64,000 nucleotides of DNA from Psococerastis gibbosa (taxonomy: Eukaryota > Arthropoda > Insecta > Psocodea > Psocidae): NCBI GenBank assembly GCA_963971405.1, contig OZ020491.1:18222855-18286854 (forward strand). Direction: 5' to 3'. Under the pieces are notes generated by a model, which saw only the letters and a list, made by a program, of their open reading frames with translations, did no database searches and had not been told where the DNA came from. The translations under genes and the position numbers were made by a program. Every line of letters begins with the position of its first letter. Positions within the stretch are counted from its first letter, which is position 1. Below are positions 45,501 to 55,150 of this stretch, piece after piece.

Positions 45501-46448
45501 TGTAATACTGATAAAAGCTTGATAATTTCAATTCATGTTGATGATGGATTAATAATAAGTAAAAATGAATTGATGTTGAATGATTTTGTAAAAAAGCTAA
45601 GCAAACTTTGCGAAGTTACCTATAACAAAGACATAAAGAAATATGTAGGTATTGAAATTTTGAGAACTAAAGCTGGTATAAAAATTAGCCAGAAGAAATA
45701 TGTTGAAAACATGCTTAAAACTTATAATATGTCGGAAGCAAATTCTGTTAAAACTCCAATATGTAATCAAAAGTCAGATAACAGTAAAAATATATCCTTT
45801 CCATACCGCGAAGCAGTCGGTAGTCTCTTATATTGTTCTACTAAAACACGACCAGATATAACTTTCAGTGTGAATTATGAAAGTCGTTCTATTGAACCTA
45901 AAACTGATAATGTTTCCGATGTAAAAAGAACTTTAAGATATTTAAAAGGTACAAAGAATTTAGGAATAACTTATAATGGTTCAAATTGTAATAAACTAAT
46001 TGCATATTCAGATGCAAGTTACGCAGATGATGAAATATCTCGGAAAAGTACCACAGGTTTCGTGATTTACTATTGTGGCGGACCTGTAGCTTGGTGTTCA
46101 AAGAAACAAAATATTGTAACACTTTCCACTACTGAAGCTGAATATATAGCAGCTGCAGAATGTCTAAAAATGTGTTTGTTTTTGAAATCTTTAATCCAGG
46201 AATTAACTGGTGAAAAATTGGAAATCTTACTATTTGTTGATAATACTAGTGCAATTGAAGTAATGAAAACTGGTTGTGGAAAACGAACAAAGCACATAGA
46301 TGTAAGATATAAATTTATTACTGATCTAGTAAAGAACAAGGTAGTAGAAGTAAAACATGTTCCAAGTAGTGAACAAGCAGCAGATATTTTTACAAAAGCT
46401 CTACCTAATTCTTCATTTGAAAAGTTTAGAAAAATGCTTGTTGATTAA
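42552..46448 (+). CDS. Copia Gag-Pol polyprotein
   Basis: This 1298-residue frame starts at an ATG 115 bases after the primer site. In order it shows a Copia gag (NYLTWKFQIDV, about 1-200), a CX2CX4HX4C knuckle (C217-C230) and a second knuckle-like cluster (about 243-258), and a protease motif VDSAASKHLV (D295). Integrase follows with WHRKLGH (426-432), CEICIKARH, D490, D553 in CDGGGEY and E587. The RT includes RLVVRGF, FDIKSAFLN and YGLKQSPALW, with catalytic VDD at 996-998; the RNase H contains SDASYADD and LSTTEAEY. Integrase before RT is the Copia order. The protein makes the particle, copies its RNA and integrates the cDNA. Oddities: DSAA instead of DSGA in the protease, and CDGGGEY where SDNGGE is usual. 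The DNA is far richer in A+T than that of the Gypsy frame downstream. Confidence 0.95.
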   Translation: MHEDVKIEKLNGPNYLTWKFQIDVILKSIYAYDIATGTEPLPSILTKDKKDDTSWIKTDIKAQRLIVTSVDSSQIVHLLTCTTSAEMYKALNDLYNKDTHQQKCSLLTDFYNFKLEDVNKGIAEIKIIIHRLASLGEKLTDEMVVTKIVSSLPEKFNAFRSAWESVTAKDKTLANLFSRLQLEDERCGNNTVAFKTLAQGKSTLSNSNFKNKNELFCTYCKLRNHRIEKCFKKARDERNTLYCGICKKRNSHRSSECFFRNRNRENGDSNNNKVFLVSKNSNYFNNNKSISLAVDSAASKHLVNNLNCLENSNPAISKFSLAKKNESLFGTAIGTLKSESVTLNNVVYVPELSQNLLSVKKITDKGGFVLFSKGNVEIINSKFETVMEGKENNGLFVVNLKYGKNQNLKNRENIFSVNDYDDIYEWHRKLGHISFKNLQRLATMSDGIKITKNSLDIKNCEICIKARHARDPFSGNLKRATRMLEIIHSDVDGPFEIESIDQCKYYVSIIDDFTCYSEVHPIKAKSDAANVIKNFILRAENEKGLKVCRFKCDGGGEYLPLKQWFYNRGIFFDVTASYSPQMNPRSERLNRTITEKIRSLLFDSNVNKNLWSEAAKTSCFLLNRSPTVNSKATPIENWTGKRPDLKNLKIFGSEAYAKILPRVKKLDERSRKLIFVGYNHNGYRLFDPNIKKIVISRDVIFPENSLKIKNKLKPEEMVKLDFNVSEFFKDSESESDKHQVSPRRVNESVEEIISENDADGESESEPETPKEYPYKLRSRINLRKPATLDDCETNLTDLFDDSVYLTFEEAVKGNECKEWVDAVEKEKESLISNKTWIYIPKAEAENNKILTSRWIFRKKDNNTFKARLVVRGFEQENGIDFTDIFSPVVDSNSLRLLFALAAKKKMLIASFDIKSAFLNSDLNEKIFMHIPEGFKNAKNKDKVCLLKKSLYGLKQSPALWNSKLNDYLLSIGLQRLKSDPCIYCNTDKSLIISIHVDDGLIISKNELMLNDFVKKLSKLCEVTYNKDIKKYVGIEILRTKAGIKISQKKYVENMLKTYNMSEANSVKTPICNQKSDNSKNISFPYREAVGSLLYCSTKTRPDITFSVNYESRSIEPKTDNVSDVKRTLRYLKGTKNLGITYNGSNCNKLIAYSDASYADDEISRKSTTGFVIYYCGGPVAWCSKKQNIVTLSTTEAEYIAAAECLKMCLFLKSLIQELTGEKLEILLFVDNTSAIEVMKTGCGKRTKHIDVRYKFITDLVKNKVVEVKHVPSSEQAADIFTKALPNSSFEKFRKMLVD

Positions 46449-46531
46449 ACTTTTTATTGTATTTCTATATAATGAAGGAATTTTATTTTATTTTACTAAA
46501 AGTTTGGAATTTAATTATTCATGCAAAAATT

Positions 46532-46541
46532 AAGGGGAGGA
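46532..46541 (+). promoter_or_regulatory. Copia polypurine tract
   Basis: AAGGGGAGGA ends exactly at the 3' LTR and would prime plus-strand cDNA. Confidence 0.85.
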
Positions 46542-46798
46542 TGTTGAAATAAATTTTTTAAATTATAATTTTTGCTATTTCATAATAAAATAATAATAAA
46601 ATTAAAAATAATAATAATGAAAATAAATATTAATTTAATAATATTTTTGTTTGTCTATGACATTGTCTGTGACACTGTTTAGAGTTTACAATGTTTTTTT
46701 ACTTCCTTGCTACAAAGATGGCGAATACACAATATTAATTCAAAGTGTGATATTTTTTTATCTATAAATTTAAAACCGATCCAAGGCATAACCCAACA
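46542..46798 (+). repeat. Copia 3' LTR
   Basis: 257 bp, the same as the 5' LTR; it starts TGTTGAAAT and ends CCCAACA. Confidence 0.95.
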
Positions 46799-46803
46799 GT
46801 ATT

Positions 46804-47098
46804 CACTCCTTTATTTTACTTATATTAATTTTGAAGAATCATCAATAAATAATTCACAAAAATCAACTTTAATGATTTTAGACTTTTAAGATTTTTAATA
46901 TTGTAACTTACTAACACCCGGTATAATTTGTATTTTGAAATGTTAGATAGGTTAATTATTATATTTATTATGACCCGTACCACATTTTATTTTATTAGGC
47001 CTTAGGTTGATTCACTAGAATCTACGCCCTGCCTACCGATGAGCTACCCGCAGAGCGGGGGTTGCCTAAGAGCCGTTTTTTAACAACTACCCGCTACA
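46804..47098 (+). repeat. Gypsy-2 5' LTR, second part
   Basis: It matches 54600-54894 by eye. AATAAA near 46846 is a candidate poly(A) signal. The LTR ends CCGCTACA, two bases before the primer site. Confidence 0.92.
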
Positions 47099-47100
47099 TT

Positions 47101-47113
47101 TGGCGCCCAACGT
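47101..47113 (+). promoter_or_regulatory. Gypsy-2 primer-binding site (tRNA-Lys type)
   Basis: TGGCGCCCAACGT equals the first 13 bases of the tRNA-Lys primer site used by many retroelements, two bases after the LTR. Confidence 0.88.
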
Positions 47114-48723
47114 ACATCGTCTATTTTAACATAACGTTTTGAACTTTTTCCAGTTTGTGATAATAATAAATGTCAGTAAGTTAGTGCATCAGAATTTCAT
47201 GGCACATTTGGCACCCTATATCCTATGTTATAATTCTATTTCTAACTTTTTCAGGTTACTTGTGTGTATTGTTACTTAATTTTCTCTTCACACGTGTCAT
47301 TTTTCATATTAGTTTGACTTCTGAAATTTTAATTTTTATCCGCCATTTTATTTTCTTATAATGTAAAAGTTTGTTTTCGCATTTTGGCGACAAACATGAT
47401 GACAAATTTCCCTACTAGGATTTCGATATTTAATGTTTAAGAAAATGGCGCTTGTTTTGATTTTATTGTTGACAATAATTGTCTTTATTTCAAAAATATT
47501 TTATAATATTCAATTTTGGCTTTAAGTTAAAAAATTGTATCATTGGGATGGGTGTGCCGTGTAGTGCTTTGTGATATTTGTTGCGCTTTTAAGGTACGTG
47601 GTCATTACAATTCACAAAATTATTTAGTTTTTTTGTTTCTCAAACATTACGGCAAATATGCCTTCCTATTACTTTTCAAATATTGAGAAGATCATTTTAA
47701 CCTCCTTGGCAAACAACATGATTACTTTCATTTATGGTTTTTGTGTGACAATGAATATTTTAATGTTTCTGTCGGCACTTTCTTTCAGCTAGTTGTAAGA
47801 TTTTATTTAATGCTTGTAGGTACAAGATTTTTGTTTCAGGGAATAATGTTTCTACTTTTATTGTTGGGTCGGTACAATTTGAAAACTGTTGTAAAGAATT
47901 GGGTTTTTATTTTTATTTTTTCACTATTATGGCATTCTATGCTAGCCACTACTTTACTTTTGACATGGGTCTCTAGTTTTGGGGGGGTTCTCATTAGAAA
48001 GTACTGGTGGTAATTTAATTTGTTTTGTGAATGAATGTGTTTCTCCAGCTATGCTCTATGTTAGTGTACTAGCTAGGTAGTTTCGATGTTCAGTTTTCCC
48101 TATTTCGTAATTCTTCTATAGTCTCGCCACGGTTTCGCATTTATTTGACTGAAGTAGCATAATGTTTTATGATAGATATTTTTTTTCTCTTGTATCCACT
48201 TCAGTTTGTTTTACCAGTCTCTCTGTTTTAGGGTTTCCGCCCAGGTGGAAGGCCTCACACCCCGTTCTTGCAGGGATTGTAGTTGACAGTCATGTTAGTT
48301 TTCGGTCACGGATTGTCACGTAGGTACTATCAGTTAACTTCTTCCACCTGCGTAGTTATTTCCTATGAATATTTCCAGACTCTCAGTCTTTTCCTTAGGT
48401 ACCTTCGCGCGGGGTTACCGTTTTCACCTTCGACACGGTGAGGTTCTTGGAGACAGTCGACGGTCTTCCAGAGTTTTTAGTGTCCCTTTTTAAAGGTTTT
48501 CTTTTGTTCTTTTCCTGCCCTGTTCTTTTCCGGTCCTTTTTGTTTATGATTCCAAATGTGGGATTTGGTGAGTACTTTTTGCTGGTTTAGGTTTGTTTTC
48601 AATTGTACCGTCTGGATGTTTTTCCCTGTTGCACACTTTCCTGGTTATATGTTATTCTAATTTTTATTTTATTTTCTGGTGGATTAGATTAAGGGGGCTG
48701 TATCCCCACGCTATTTGATAAAT
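47114..48723 (+). other. Gypsy-2 leader
   Basis: This is a 1.6 kb T-rich untranslated leader, unusually long for a Gypsy element. The frame near 47741-48013 is hydrophobic only because the strand is T-rich; it lacks an ATG at its start and is not called. Confidence 0.7.
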
Positions 48724-51700
48724 ATGAACCAATTCAATACAGGATTTTGCGGCATTAGTCGCCAGCTGCAGCTCGTTTCGTTTGACGAGCTGATCGATAT
48801 TGCTACTGATTTAGGGCTATCATCAGAGGGTAGCATAGCGGCTTTACGCCGTCGTATTCGCAACCATGTGTCCACTATAGGTGATATACCTCGCAGACTA
48901 CAAGCTAGTGATCCCGATGGCTCATTTTCGGGCAGTGGGAATATTCCTTCCCGGGACCCGTCTCCTCCTAGAAGACCCTCATTGCCGGTTACGCACAACG
49001 TTTCTCTCCCAATAGTAACGGTGCCCTCGTCTTCTAACAGTGGACCATTTTCGGGTGGTTCCGCTTTGCCCATTTCGTCTATGGTGCCGATTCCAACTCC
49101 AGCTGCAGACCCTTCTGCTTTGCTAGTGGCCACCTTTGAGGCAACTCTTTCCAAAATCTGTGACACCTTTACCAATTCGTCCAGCACGTCACACCGGGCT
49201 CTAAAGGAGGTATTCCAAGAGCTCGCGGCTCGATCCATTTCTTTCTCCGGCAGGCCCTCTGAAAGTTTTGAATTGTTTGCTCGACGTATTGAGGACCTTT
49301 TTTCTTCTTTACCCTTATCGTTTCCTGACAAGGTTCGCGTAGTCGGACAGGCATTAAGTGGCCCAGCGGCCCAATGGTTCCGTCTGCGGAAACACTTATA
49401 TCAGGACTGGCCTACCCTGTTAGGTGATATGAAACTGACTTATGGCTCTACTGAAAGCGACCTCACAAAGCGGGCAAACCTATATTCCCGCAAACAGGGT
49501 CCGAAAGAATCATTCGCGGAATTTTCCACCTTTATTTGTCTGCTGAACAATGATTTGGCCAGACCTCTTCCGCAAGAGGAAATTGTTTCTCTTCTCTGGG
49601 AGAACTGCCACCCACGCCTTTTTGAAAGGCTTTCTCTCCGCGTCTCCCCAGAGAACCTGACGATGCAAGACCTAGAGCGCCATGCGCGCTCGCTGGAGAT
49701 TGCAATGGAGCGGAAAAACACCTACGTAGCTCCGACTGAAGAACTCCTTGCCCACCCTTTATATGGCGATGCCGAGCGGCGAAGGAATTCCCAACGACCA
49801 ACTACCAGCAAGCTAGCACCGATTGAACCAGTGGTTGAACCGGTTGCCCCCCTGATTCAAAGGCCAACTTCACAAATGGAATCAGCGTCTCCGAACAACT
49901 CAGGTTTGTCTAAAACTCTTATTAAGAAGAAGGGACCCCCTCCACGGGCTATGGCAAAACGATCTTGCGCGGGCTGTAAATCGAATAGTCATGGCTCTTC
50001 AGACTGTCCGACAACGGCTCGTCCTTTTTGTTTCCGATGTGGTGCATCTAGTACGACATTTGCTTCATGCCCTACATGCTCTCGAAAAGATGTTAGCGGC
50101 TTACGCCAAAAAGTTCATGACATGCAGCGGCTTTTGGCAGAGGCACAGCGTGCTTTGGCAGTCGCAGAAGCTTCAACGGGCTCCGGCTCGCCTCAGCTAC
50201 CTCAGGCAGACGCAGCAGGAATTCCCTCCAGAGAACCTGAACACCAACGTTTTTATTTGAAATTGGCCATTGCAGGACAATGTTCGTCTCTGTCCTTGAC
50301 TTCCCTGGTTGACACCGGTTGTACCGACACGGCGTTATCAGCCAGGCTGATTCCTCAGCTGGAAGCTTTGGGGTTTACCATTCGCCCTCGTAATGGAATG
50401 ATTGTAGTGGCTAATGGGGCTCACTCTGGGCTAGTTGCGGAGGCAGATCTTCATTTGGTCATCGAGACGGATGAGACTCCCGCGACATGGTTCGGCAGAT
50501 GCCTATTTGTGGCAAATTTGGCGCAGGACTGTATCATTGGCGTCAATACATTGAGAGAATTACAGGCCACATTACAATTTACCGAGGATGCTGTGATTTT
50601 TCTAGTTCAAGGGTCCCCTGTTCGAGCTAGGCTCCATCAGTTGGACTCCCTTCACCTAGCCATTGAAGCGTCATCAGCTGACCTCGATCCAGATGTACAC
50701 GACGCTGTGAGCCCTCTGGCACCTCCGGAAGCTCACACAGATATTGTTTTTAATCATCCGATACTTTCCGATGATCAATCTAAAGAATTCAATGAGCTCC
50801 TGCGACATTGGAAGGTGCGTTTCGCTGACTCTCCGGGACAATGTAACGTAGGTGAGCACAGACTGTACCCTCGCACGGACATTGCTCCCGTGAAACACCG
50901 TTATTCCACATTTTCTCCGCCAATCATGGAGTATGTGAAAGAAGAAATTCAAAAACTCCTTGACAAGGGAATAATTCAATATTCGGACAGCCCTTGGAGT
51001 TCACGTTTGGTTCTGGCGCGGAAGAAGGATGGCAGTCACCGTATCTGCGTGGATTACCGAGATGCCAACAAGGCTTGCCGAACATCGGGGCAGCCACTTC
51101 CACGCATCCATGATTTGTTAGATAAGTTGAAGGATGCTCAGTTCCTAACGACTCTAGATTTATTACAGGGCTTCCATCAGGTGCGCCTAGAAGCCTCGTC
51201 GAGATACATGACTGCATTTACGGTTGCATCCATGGGTCACTTTGAATGGGTCTACGCGCCATTTGGCCTAGCCACACTGCCCGGCTCATTCCAGGCCATC
51301 CTGGAAAAAATTCTACGACCTGCTCAGGCCTTCGCCTTCACCTACTTGGATGACCTATGCATCTACAGCGCCACCTTTGACGAACATGTCCGCCACGTTA
51401 ATATAGTTCTTGAGTTGCTACGCAATGCTGACCTCCAGTTGAACTGGAAAAAATCCAAGTTTCTCTCGGCGGAAACAGAATATTTGGGATACGTTGTCGG
51501 TGGTGGAGATATCAAAATGTCGGAGGACAAAATCACGGCAATATCCCGGTACCCCACACCCCGAAATCAGCGTGAAGTCCGAGCTTTCCTTGGTTTGGCT
51601 GGCTGGTATCGGCGGTTTATCGACCAATTCTCAGATGTGGCGCGCCCTTTGAACAATTTGTTGCGGAAAGACACGCCTTTCCTTTGGGGCAACGAGGAAC

Positions 51701-53400
51701 GGTTGGCATTCGAAACCCTAAAGGATAAACTGATTAGCAAGCCAATCTTGGCGTGCCCTCGTTTTGATCTCCCTTTTACTTTGGCAGTAGACGCTTCAGA
51801 TGTTGCTTTGGGAGGCGTTCTTACACAAATGATCGATGGACAGGAAAGGGTTGTGGCGTATACCTCGAAGACTCTGGGTCCGGCTCAGCGCAACTACTCC
51901 GTGACGGAAAAGGAGCTTCTTGCGGTCATCCATGGTATTACTTCGTTTCGTCAATACCTCTATGGGACACGTTTTACGGTCATTACCGATCATGAAGCGC
52001 TTCGCTGGCTCAGCAAGTTGGACACACCCTCAGGTAGAGTCAGCCGTTGGATCACGACCTTGGCACAATACGATTTCGATGTAGTACATCGAAAAGGTAG
52101 CCTTAATGTTGTCCCTGACGCTCTTTCTCGCGTTTCAATCATGGCAGCAGCTTTTGTACCGATTCCTTCTACTTTGTATCCCGAAAGAATTAAAAATTCT
52201 AATGATACCTGGTACCACGATTTGAGGGGCAAAGTGTCTAAAACCCCGCAAGATTACCCGCTTTTTACATTCCGGGATGAGTTTTTGTATAAGTTGGTAG
52301 GTTCCGACCTTCGCTTAGTTGTACCCACTGATGTTCGTCTTGACATCATTAAGGAATACCATGATACTCCCCAAGGGGGACACATGAATCATAACAAGAC
52401 TACAAAACGCATTCGAAATTTATATTATTGGCCATGTCTAGCAAGTGACGTTCGTCGCTACGTTCAAGCATGTTTCCCATGTCAGCAGTTCAAGGCCAGT
52501 AACAAGCCGCCCACTGGGCTAATGACGGTTAAACCGCCCATGCTGAAGCCTGGAGCTCTGTGGTACATCGATCTAGTGGGTCCTCTTCCTAAATCACAGG
52601 CCTATCAATATATCTTGGTTGCGGTCGAAGCATGTACTCGTTGGGTTGTCTCAGTTCCTATAACTCATATTACAGCCGTAAAAATTATCTCCGCTCTGAC
52701 CACACATGTTGTGTACCAGTACGGACCGCCATCGGCATGGCTATCCGACAATGGCTCTCAGTTCACCTCTAGCGCTTTTAAGGAATTCTGTGGGACATAC
52801 AATTCGAAGCTAAGGTTTATTCCCCATTATTTCCCATCGGCAAACCCCACCGAGCGCTGGATAAGGACTTTGAAGACGGTGCTGGCCATATTCAGCACAG
52901 AAAATCATAAAACATGGTCGCGTTACTTACCTCTGGTGACTTATGCCTTACGAGCCACTGTCTGCGACGCCACAGGTTTTTCCCCTGCAAAACTCTTCCT
53001 TGGTCGTGAGCTCCCTGCCTTTCAGGACGCTGTGACCAATCTCAACCACGCCGACCTGGCGTTATTTGATGCCCCAGTCTATGATGAAGCTTTACAAGGT
53101 GAACTTAAGGAAATATACGCCTCCATAATAACCACACATAATCGAGCTAAACATGCTCAAGCAGAGGCGTACAATACGAAACGTAAGCCTCTTATTTTGA
53201 CTGTGGGAACAATGGTGTGGCGACTCAACCATGCTCTGTCTTCGGCGGCCAAAGATATTACGAAGAAATTTTGTCCCAAATACATTGGACCATTTCAAGT
53301 CGCTGAAAAACTCTCGGACACCCAATACAGCTTGCAGAAGTTAAACGGCGAGCCGGCGGGGAAATGGCCGGTGTCTCAACTTAGACCTGTTTGTGTCTAA
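48724..53400 (+). CDS. Gypsy Gag-Pol polyprotein (single frame)
   Basis: The first ATG at 48724 gives 1558 residues; the frame is open slightly upstream from 48715, but only with a TTG. Gag covers about 1-430 (GPAAQWFRLRKHLYQDW, HPLYGD) and ends with a CX2CX4HX4C knuckle at C415 plus a cysteine cluster. The protease has LVDTGCTDTALS (DTG at 530-532). The RT spans about 715-900 with YLDD at 874-877. RNase H starts at AVDASD (D1023). Integrase has the HHCC finger (H1213, H1220, C1250, C1253) and catalytic D1283, D1342 and E1377. D and E are 35 positions apart, one fewer than in many Gypsy integrases, as in Gypsy-1. No chromodomain was recognised. Gag and Pol lie in one frame without a shift, unlike Gypsy-1. 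All catalytic residues are present, so the element may be active. Confidence 0.95.
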   Translation: MNQFNTGFCGISRQLQLVSFDELIDIATDLGLSSEGSIAALRRRIRNHVSTIGDIPRRLQASDPDGSFSGSGNIPSRDPSPPRRPSLPVTHNVSLPIVTVPSSSNSGPFSGGSALPISSMVPIPTPAADPSALLVATFEATLSKICDTFTNSSSTSHRALKEVFQELAARSISFSGRPSESFELFARRIEDLFSSLPLSFPDKVRVVGQALSGPAAQWFRLRKHLYQDWPTLLGDMKLTYGSTESDLTKRANLYSRKQGPKESFAEFSTFICLLNNDLARPLPQEEIVSLLWENCHPRLFERLSLRVSPENLTMQDLERHARSLEIAMERKNTYVAPTEELLAHPLYGDAERRRNSQRPTTSKLAPIEPVVEPVAPLIQRPTSQMESASPNNSGLSKTLIKKKGPPPRAMAKRSCAGCKSNSHGSSDCPTTARPFCFRCGASSTTFASCPTCSRKDVSGLRQKVHDMQRLLAEAQRALAVAEASTGSGSPQLPQADAAGIPSREPEHQRFYLKLAIAGQCSSLSLTSLVDTGCTDTALSARLIPQLEALGFTIRPRNGMIVVANGAHSGLVAEADLHLVIETDETPATWFGRCLFVANLAQDCIIGVNTLRELQATLQFTEDAVIFLVQGSPVRARLHQLDSLHLAIEASSADLDPDVHDAVSPLAPPEAHTDIVFNHPILSDDQSKEFNELLRHWKVRFADSPGQCNVGEHRLYPRTDIAPVKHRYSTFSPPIMEYVKEEIQKLLDKGIIQYSDSPWSSRLVLARKKDGSHRICVDYRDANKACRTSGQPLPRIHDLLDKLKDAQFLTTLDLLQGFHQVRLEASSRYMTAFTVASMGHFEWVYAPFGLATLPGSFQAILEKILRPAQAFAFTYLDDLCIYSATFDEHVRHVNIVLELLRNADLQLNWKKSKFLSAETEYLGYVVGGGDIKMSEDKITAISRYPTPRNQREVRAFLGLAGWYRRFIDQFSDVARPLNNLLRKDTPFLWGNEERLAFETLKDKLISKPILACPRFDLPFTLAVDASDVALGGVLTQMIDGQERVVAYTSKTLGPAQRNYSVTEKELLAVIHGITSFRQYLYGTRFTVITDHEALRWLSKLDTPSGRVSRWITTLAQYDFDVVHRKGSLNVVPDALSRVSIMAAAFVPIPSTLYPERIKNSNDTWYHDLRGKVSKTPQDYPLFTFRDEFLYKLVGSDLRLVVPTDVRLDIIKEYHDTPQGGHMNHNKTTKRIRNLYYWPCLASDVRRYVQACFPCQQFKASNKPPTGLMTVKPPMLKPGALWYIDLVGPLPKSQAYQYILVAVEACTRWVVSVPITHITAVKIISALTTHVVYQYGPPSAWLSDNGSQFTSSAFKEFCGTYNSKLRFIPHYFPSANPTERWIRTLKTVLAIFSTENHKTWSRYLPLVTYALRATVCDATGFSPAKLFLGRELPAFQDAVTNLNHADLALFDAPVYDEALQGELKEIYASIITTHNRAKHAQAEAYNTKRKPLILTVGTMVWRLNHALSSAAKDITKKFCPKYIGPFQVAEKLSDTQYSLQKLNGEPAGKWPVSQLRPVCV

Positions 53401-53978
53401 ATTTACTCTTTTGTTTTTAGAATTAATAGCGTTAGTTCCACATCTTTTAACCCTTTAATATTAGTTTTTGTTCGATTGGCTCATTTATGAAGCATCGCTG
53501 GTTTCTTTGATTTTTCGCATAGGCTAGTTCTTAAGTTCTTATTCTTGAGGATTTCGATTTTGTTCGTTCCCAAGTGTTTACAATTTCATTTGCCTTTTTC
53601 TCTTTTGATGTTATTCCATACTTGTTACGGGTCCTTAATTTTTTTATTGTTTTACGCGCGATGCGCGTTTCCGATTGTTCATTGCATTTTGTGTTGTCTT
53701 GTATTGTTCACATATTATGCCTTTTATTGTACACACGCTGAAACATTTTTTTGTTTTACGCGTGTGACGCGTTTTTAGTGTAATTTTTGTACTCCTTCCC
53801 GCACCATGGTCTTTTCCCGTCCTTTCCCTTTCACTGCTGTCTCTTTGTCAGAGTTCCTCTCTGGCTGGCGCCCATTTCCCGTTTTGCTCTTGTTTGGTTG
53901 TTTTACCCTTTCTACTTGTTTTGTTGTCTCAACGAAGTCGCCTTTCCGGCCACGTTCGTGTCATGGGTTTTACGCGAT
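53401..53978 (+). other. Gypsy-2 3' untranslated region with repeated TTTTACGCG motif
   Basis: TTTTACGCG occurs near 53650, 53754 and 53968. The first two are followed by an inverted GCGCGT or GACGCGT, which makes short hairpins. The third runs into the LTR start. No purine tract is seen before the LTR. Confidence 0.6.
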
Positions 53979-54894
53979 TGTAACGGGTTTTCCCCGTTAT
54001 TTCTACGCCGCACCAAGCCTTGGTGCGACGATATTCTTCTTTTCATTTTCATTTAACCCCTAGTGCCTTGGAACTATATCCCAACTATTTCCCGCCTTCC
54101 GTCTTCCGACACGTTCTCCCTTCGCGCCAATGGACATAAAATTTCCCTTTTCACGAGACGCCATTTTGCCATTTATTATTCAGCCATCAACCACAGAAGA
54201 ATGGTTCGTAATTATTTTCAATTATTTCAGTAAATTCAGCCTTTTCATATTAAAAGTTACAGTTATTTTATCCTAAGTTTAAGCAGCATTCCAAAACATA
54301 TAATATTGACCAAGTAGCACTTCAGTTTATGTAAGTTAACCTTCCTCGTTAAACCTAACCATTCATATTTTGTTCCTCAGAGGCAACGCTAAGTCCGTGT
54401 GCGCAGGGGGAGGGCCCCCTTTTTCCTTCCCACCAAATCCACCCACTTCCAAGTTCCAGCAGCTTTATTTTATATGACCATCGTGCCAGGGAAGGATAGA
54501 AATTAAGTAACCGGGGTTACCAAAGGTGGACATTTCCGGTGTCCTCGATATTGGGAGGAACAAGAAGTAGAGCCGATGGATTACTCCGGTGGGTGTATTC
54601 ACTCCTTTATTTTACTTATATTAATTTTGAAGAATCATCAATAAATAATTCACAAAAATCAACTTTAATGATTTTAGACTTTTAAGATTTTTAATATTGT
54701 AACTTACTAACACCCGGTATAATTTGTATTTTGAAATGTTAGATAGGTTAATTATTATATTTATTATGACCCGTACCACATTTTATTTTATTAGGCCTTA
54801 GGTTGATTCACTAGAATCTACGCCCTGCCTACCGATGAGCTACCCGCAGAGCGGGGGTTGCCTAAGAGCCGTTTTTTAACAACTACCCGCTACA
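53979..54894 (+). repeat. Gypsy-2 3' LTR
   Basis: 916 bp, uninterrupted and identical by eye to the two parts of the 5' LTR together. It holds a candidate TATATGA region near 54472 and AATAAA near 54641. Confidence 0.95.
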
Positions 54895-54898
54895 ATCA

Positions 54899-55103
54899 CG
54901 ACTACGCTCGCTCCAAATCTTTCAAACTCTACAGTTTGACGATATGGAAGAGGTACTTTTACACTGTACAATTTGAAAGATTTGGAGCGACTGTTTCAGC
55001 GTAGTCGTGATGATCCCTCTAAATGGCGCTAACGCCAAATGGAACAGGACGCGCCATTTGGGCTTGGCGCGAGTCCGTTTGGAGCCCTCGTGAATGGCCA
55101 GCT
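54899..55103. mobile_element. Palindromic MITE copy 2, right part
   Basis: It continues the element broken at 41544 and contains the centre of the palindrome and the full right arm, ending TGAATGGCCAGCT before TAA. Confidence 0.88.
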
Positions 55104-55150
55104 TAACGCTGCACACGCGGCACTAGGAGGGAAGAGGAAGAAGAAGACCC
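55104..55150 (+). repeat. LINE 3' tail, right piece
   Basis: CGCTGCACACGCGGCACTAG and the AAG-rich end match, in reverse, the LINE end at 59615-59897. Confidence 0.65.

Larger units (their letters stand above)
42166..46798 (+). mobile_element. Complete Copia LTR retrotransposon inside the Gypsy-2 5' LTR
   Basis: It is bounded by 257 bp LTRs that are identical by eye (TGTTGAAAT...CCCAACA). GTATT is duplicated at 42161-42165 and 46799-46803; the uninterrupted site is seen in the other Gypsy LTR near 54595-54603. The primer site is at 42423-42436, one frame of 1298 codons follows, and the polypurine tract AAGGGGAGGA is at 46532-46541. All parts needed for transposition appear present. Confidence 0.96.
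41545..54894 (+). mobile_element. Complete Gypsy LTR retrotransposon (Gypsy-2), carrying a nested Copia
   Basis: The 916 bp LTRs are identical by eye, start TGTAACGGG and end CCGCTACA. ATCA is duplicated at 41541-41544 and 54895-54898. The order is 5' LTR (split by Copia), tRNA-Lys-type primer site, a 1.6 kb leader, one gag-pol frame, a 0.6 kb tail and the 3' LTR. No envelope frame was seen and no polypurine tract precedes the 3' LTR. Without Copia the element is about 8.7 kb. Identical LTRs and an open frame mean a recent insertion that may still be mobile. Confidence 0.95.

Noticed and set aside
47741-48013. 90-codon hydrophobic frame in the Gypsy-2 leader
   Set aside because: It starts at TTG, and its hydrophobicity follows from T-rich leader sequence. 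An envelope protein is not supported.
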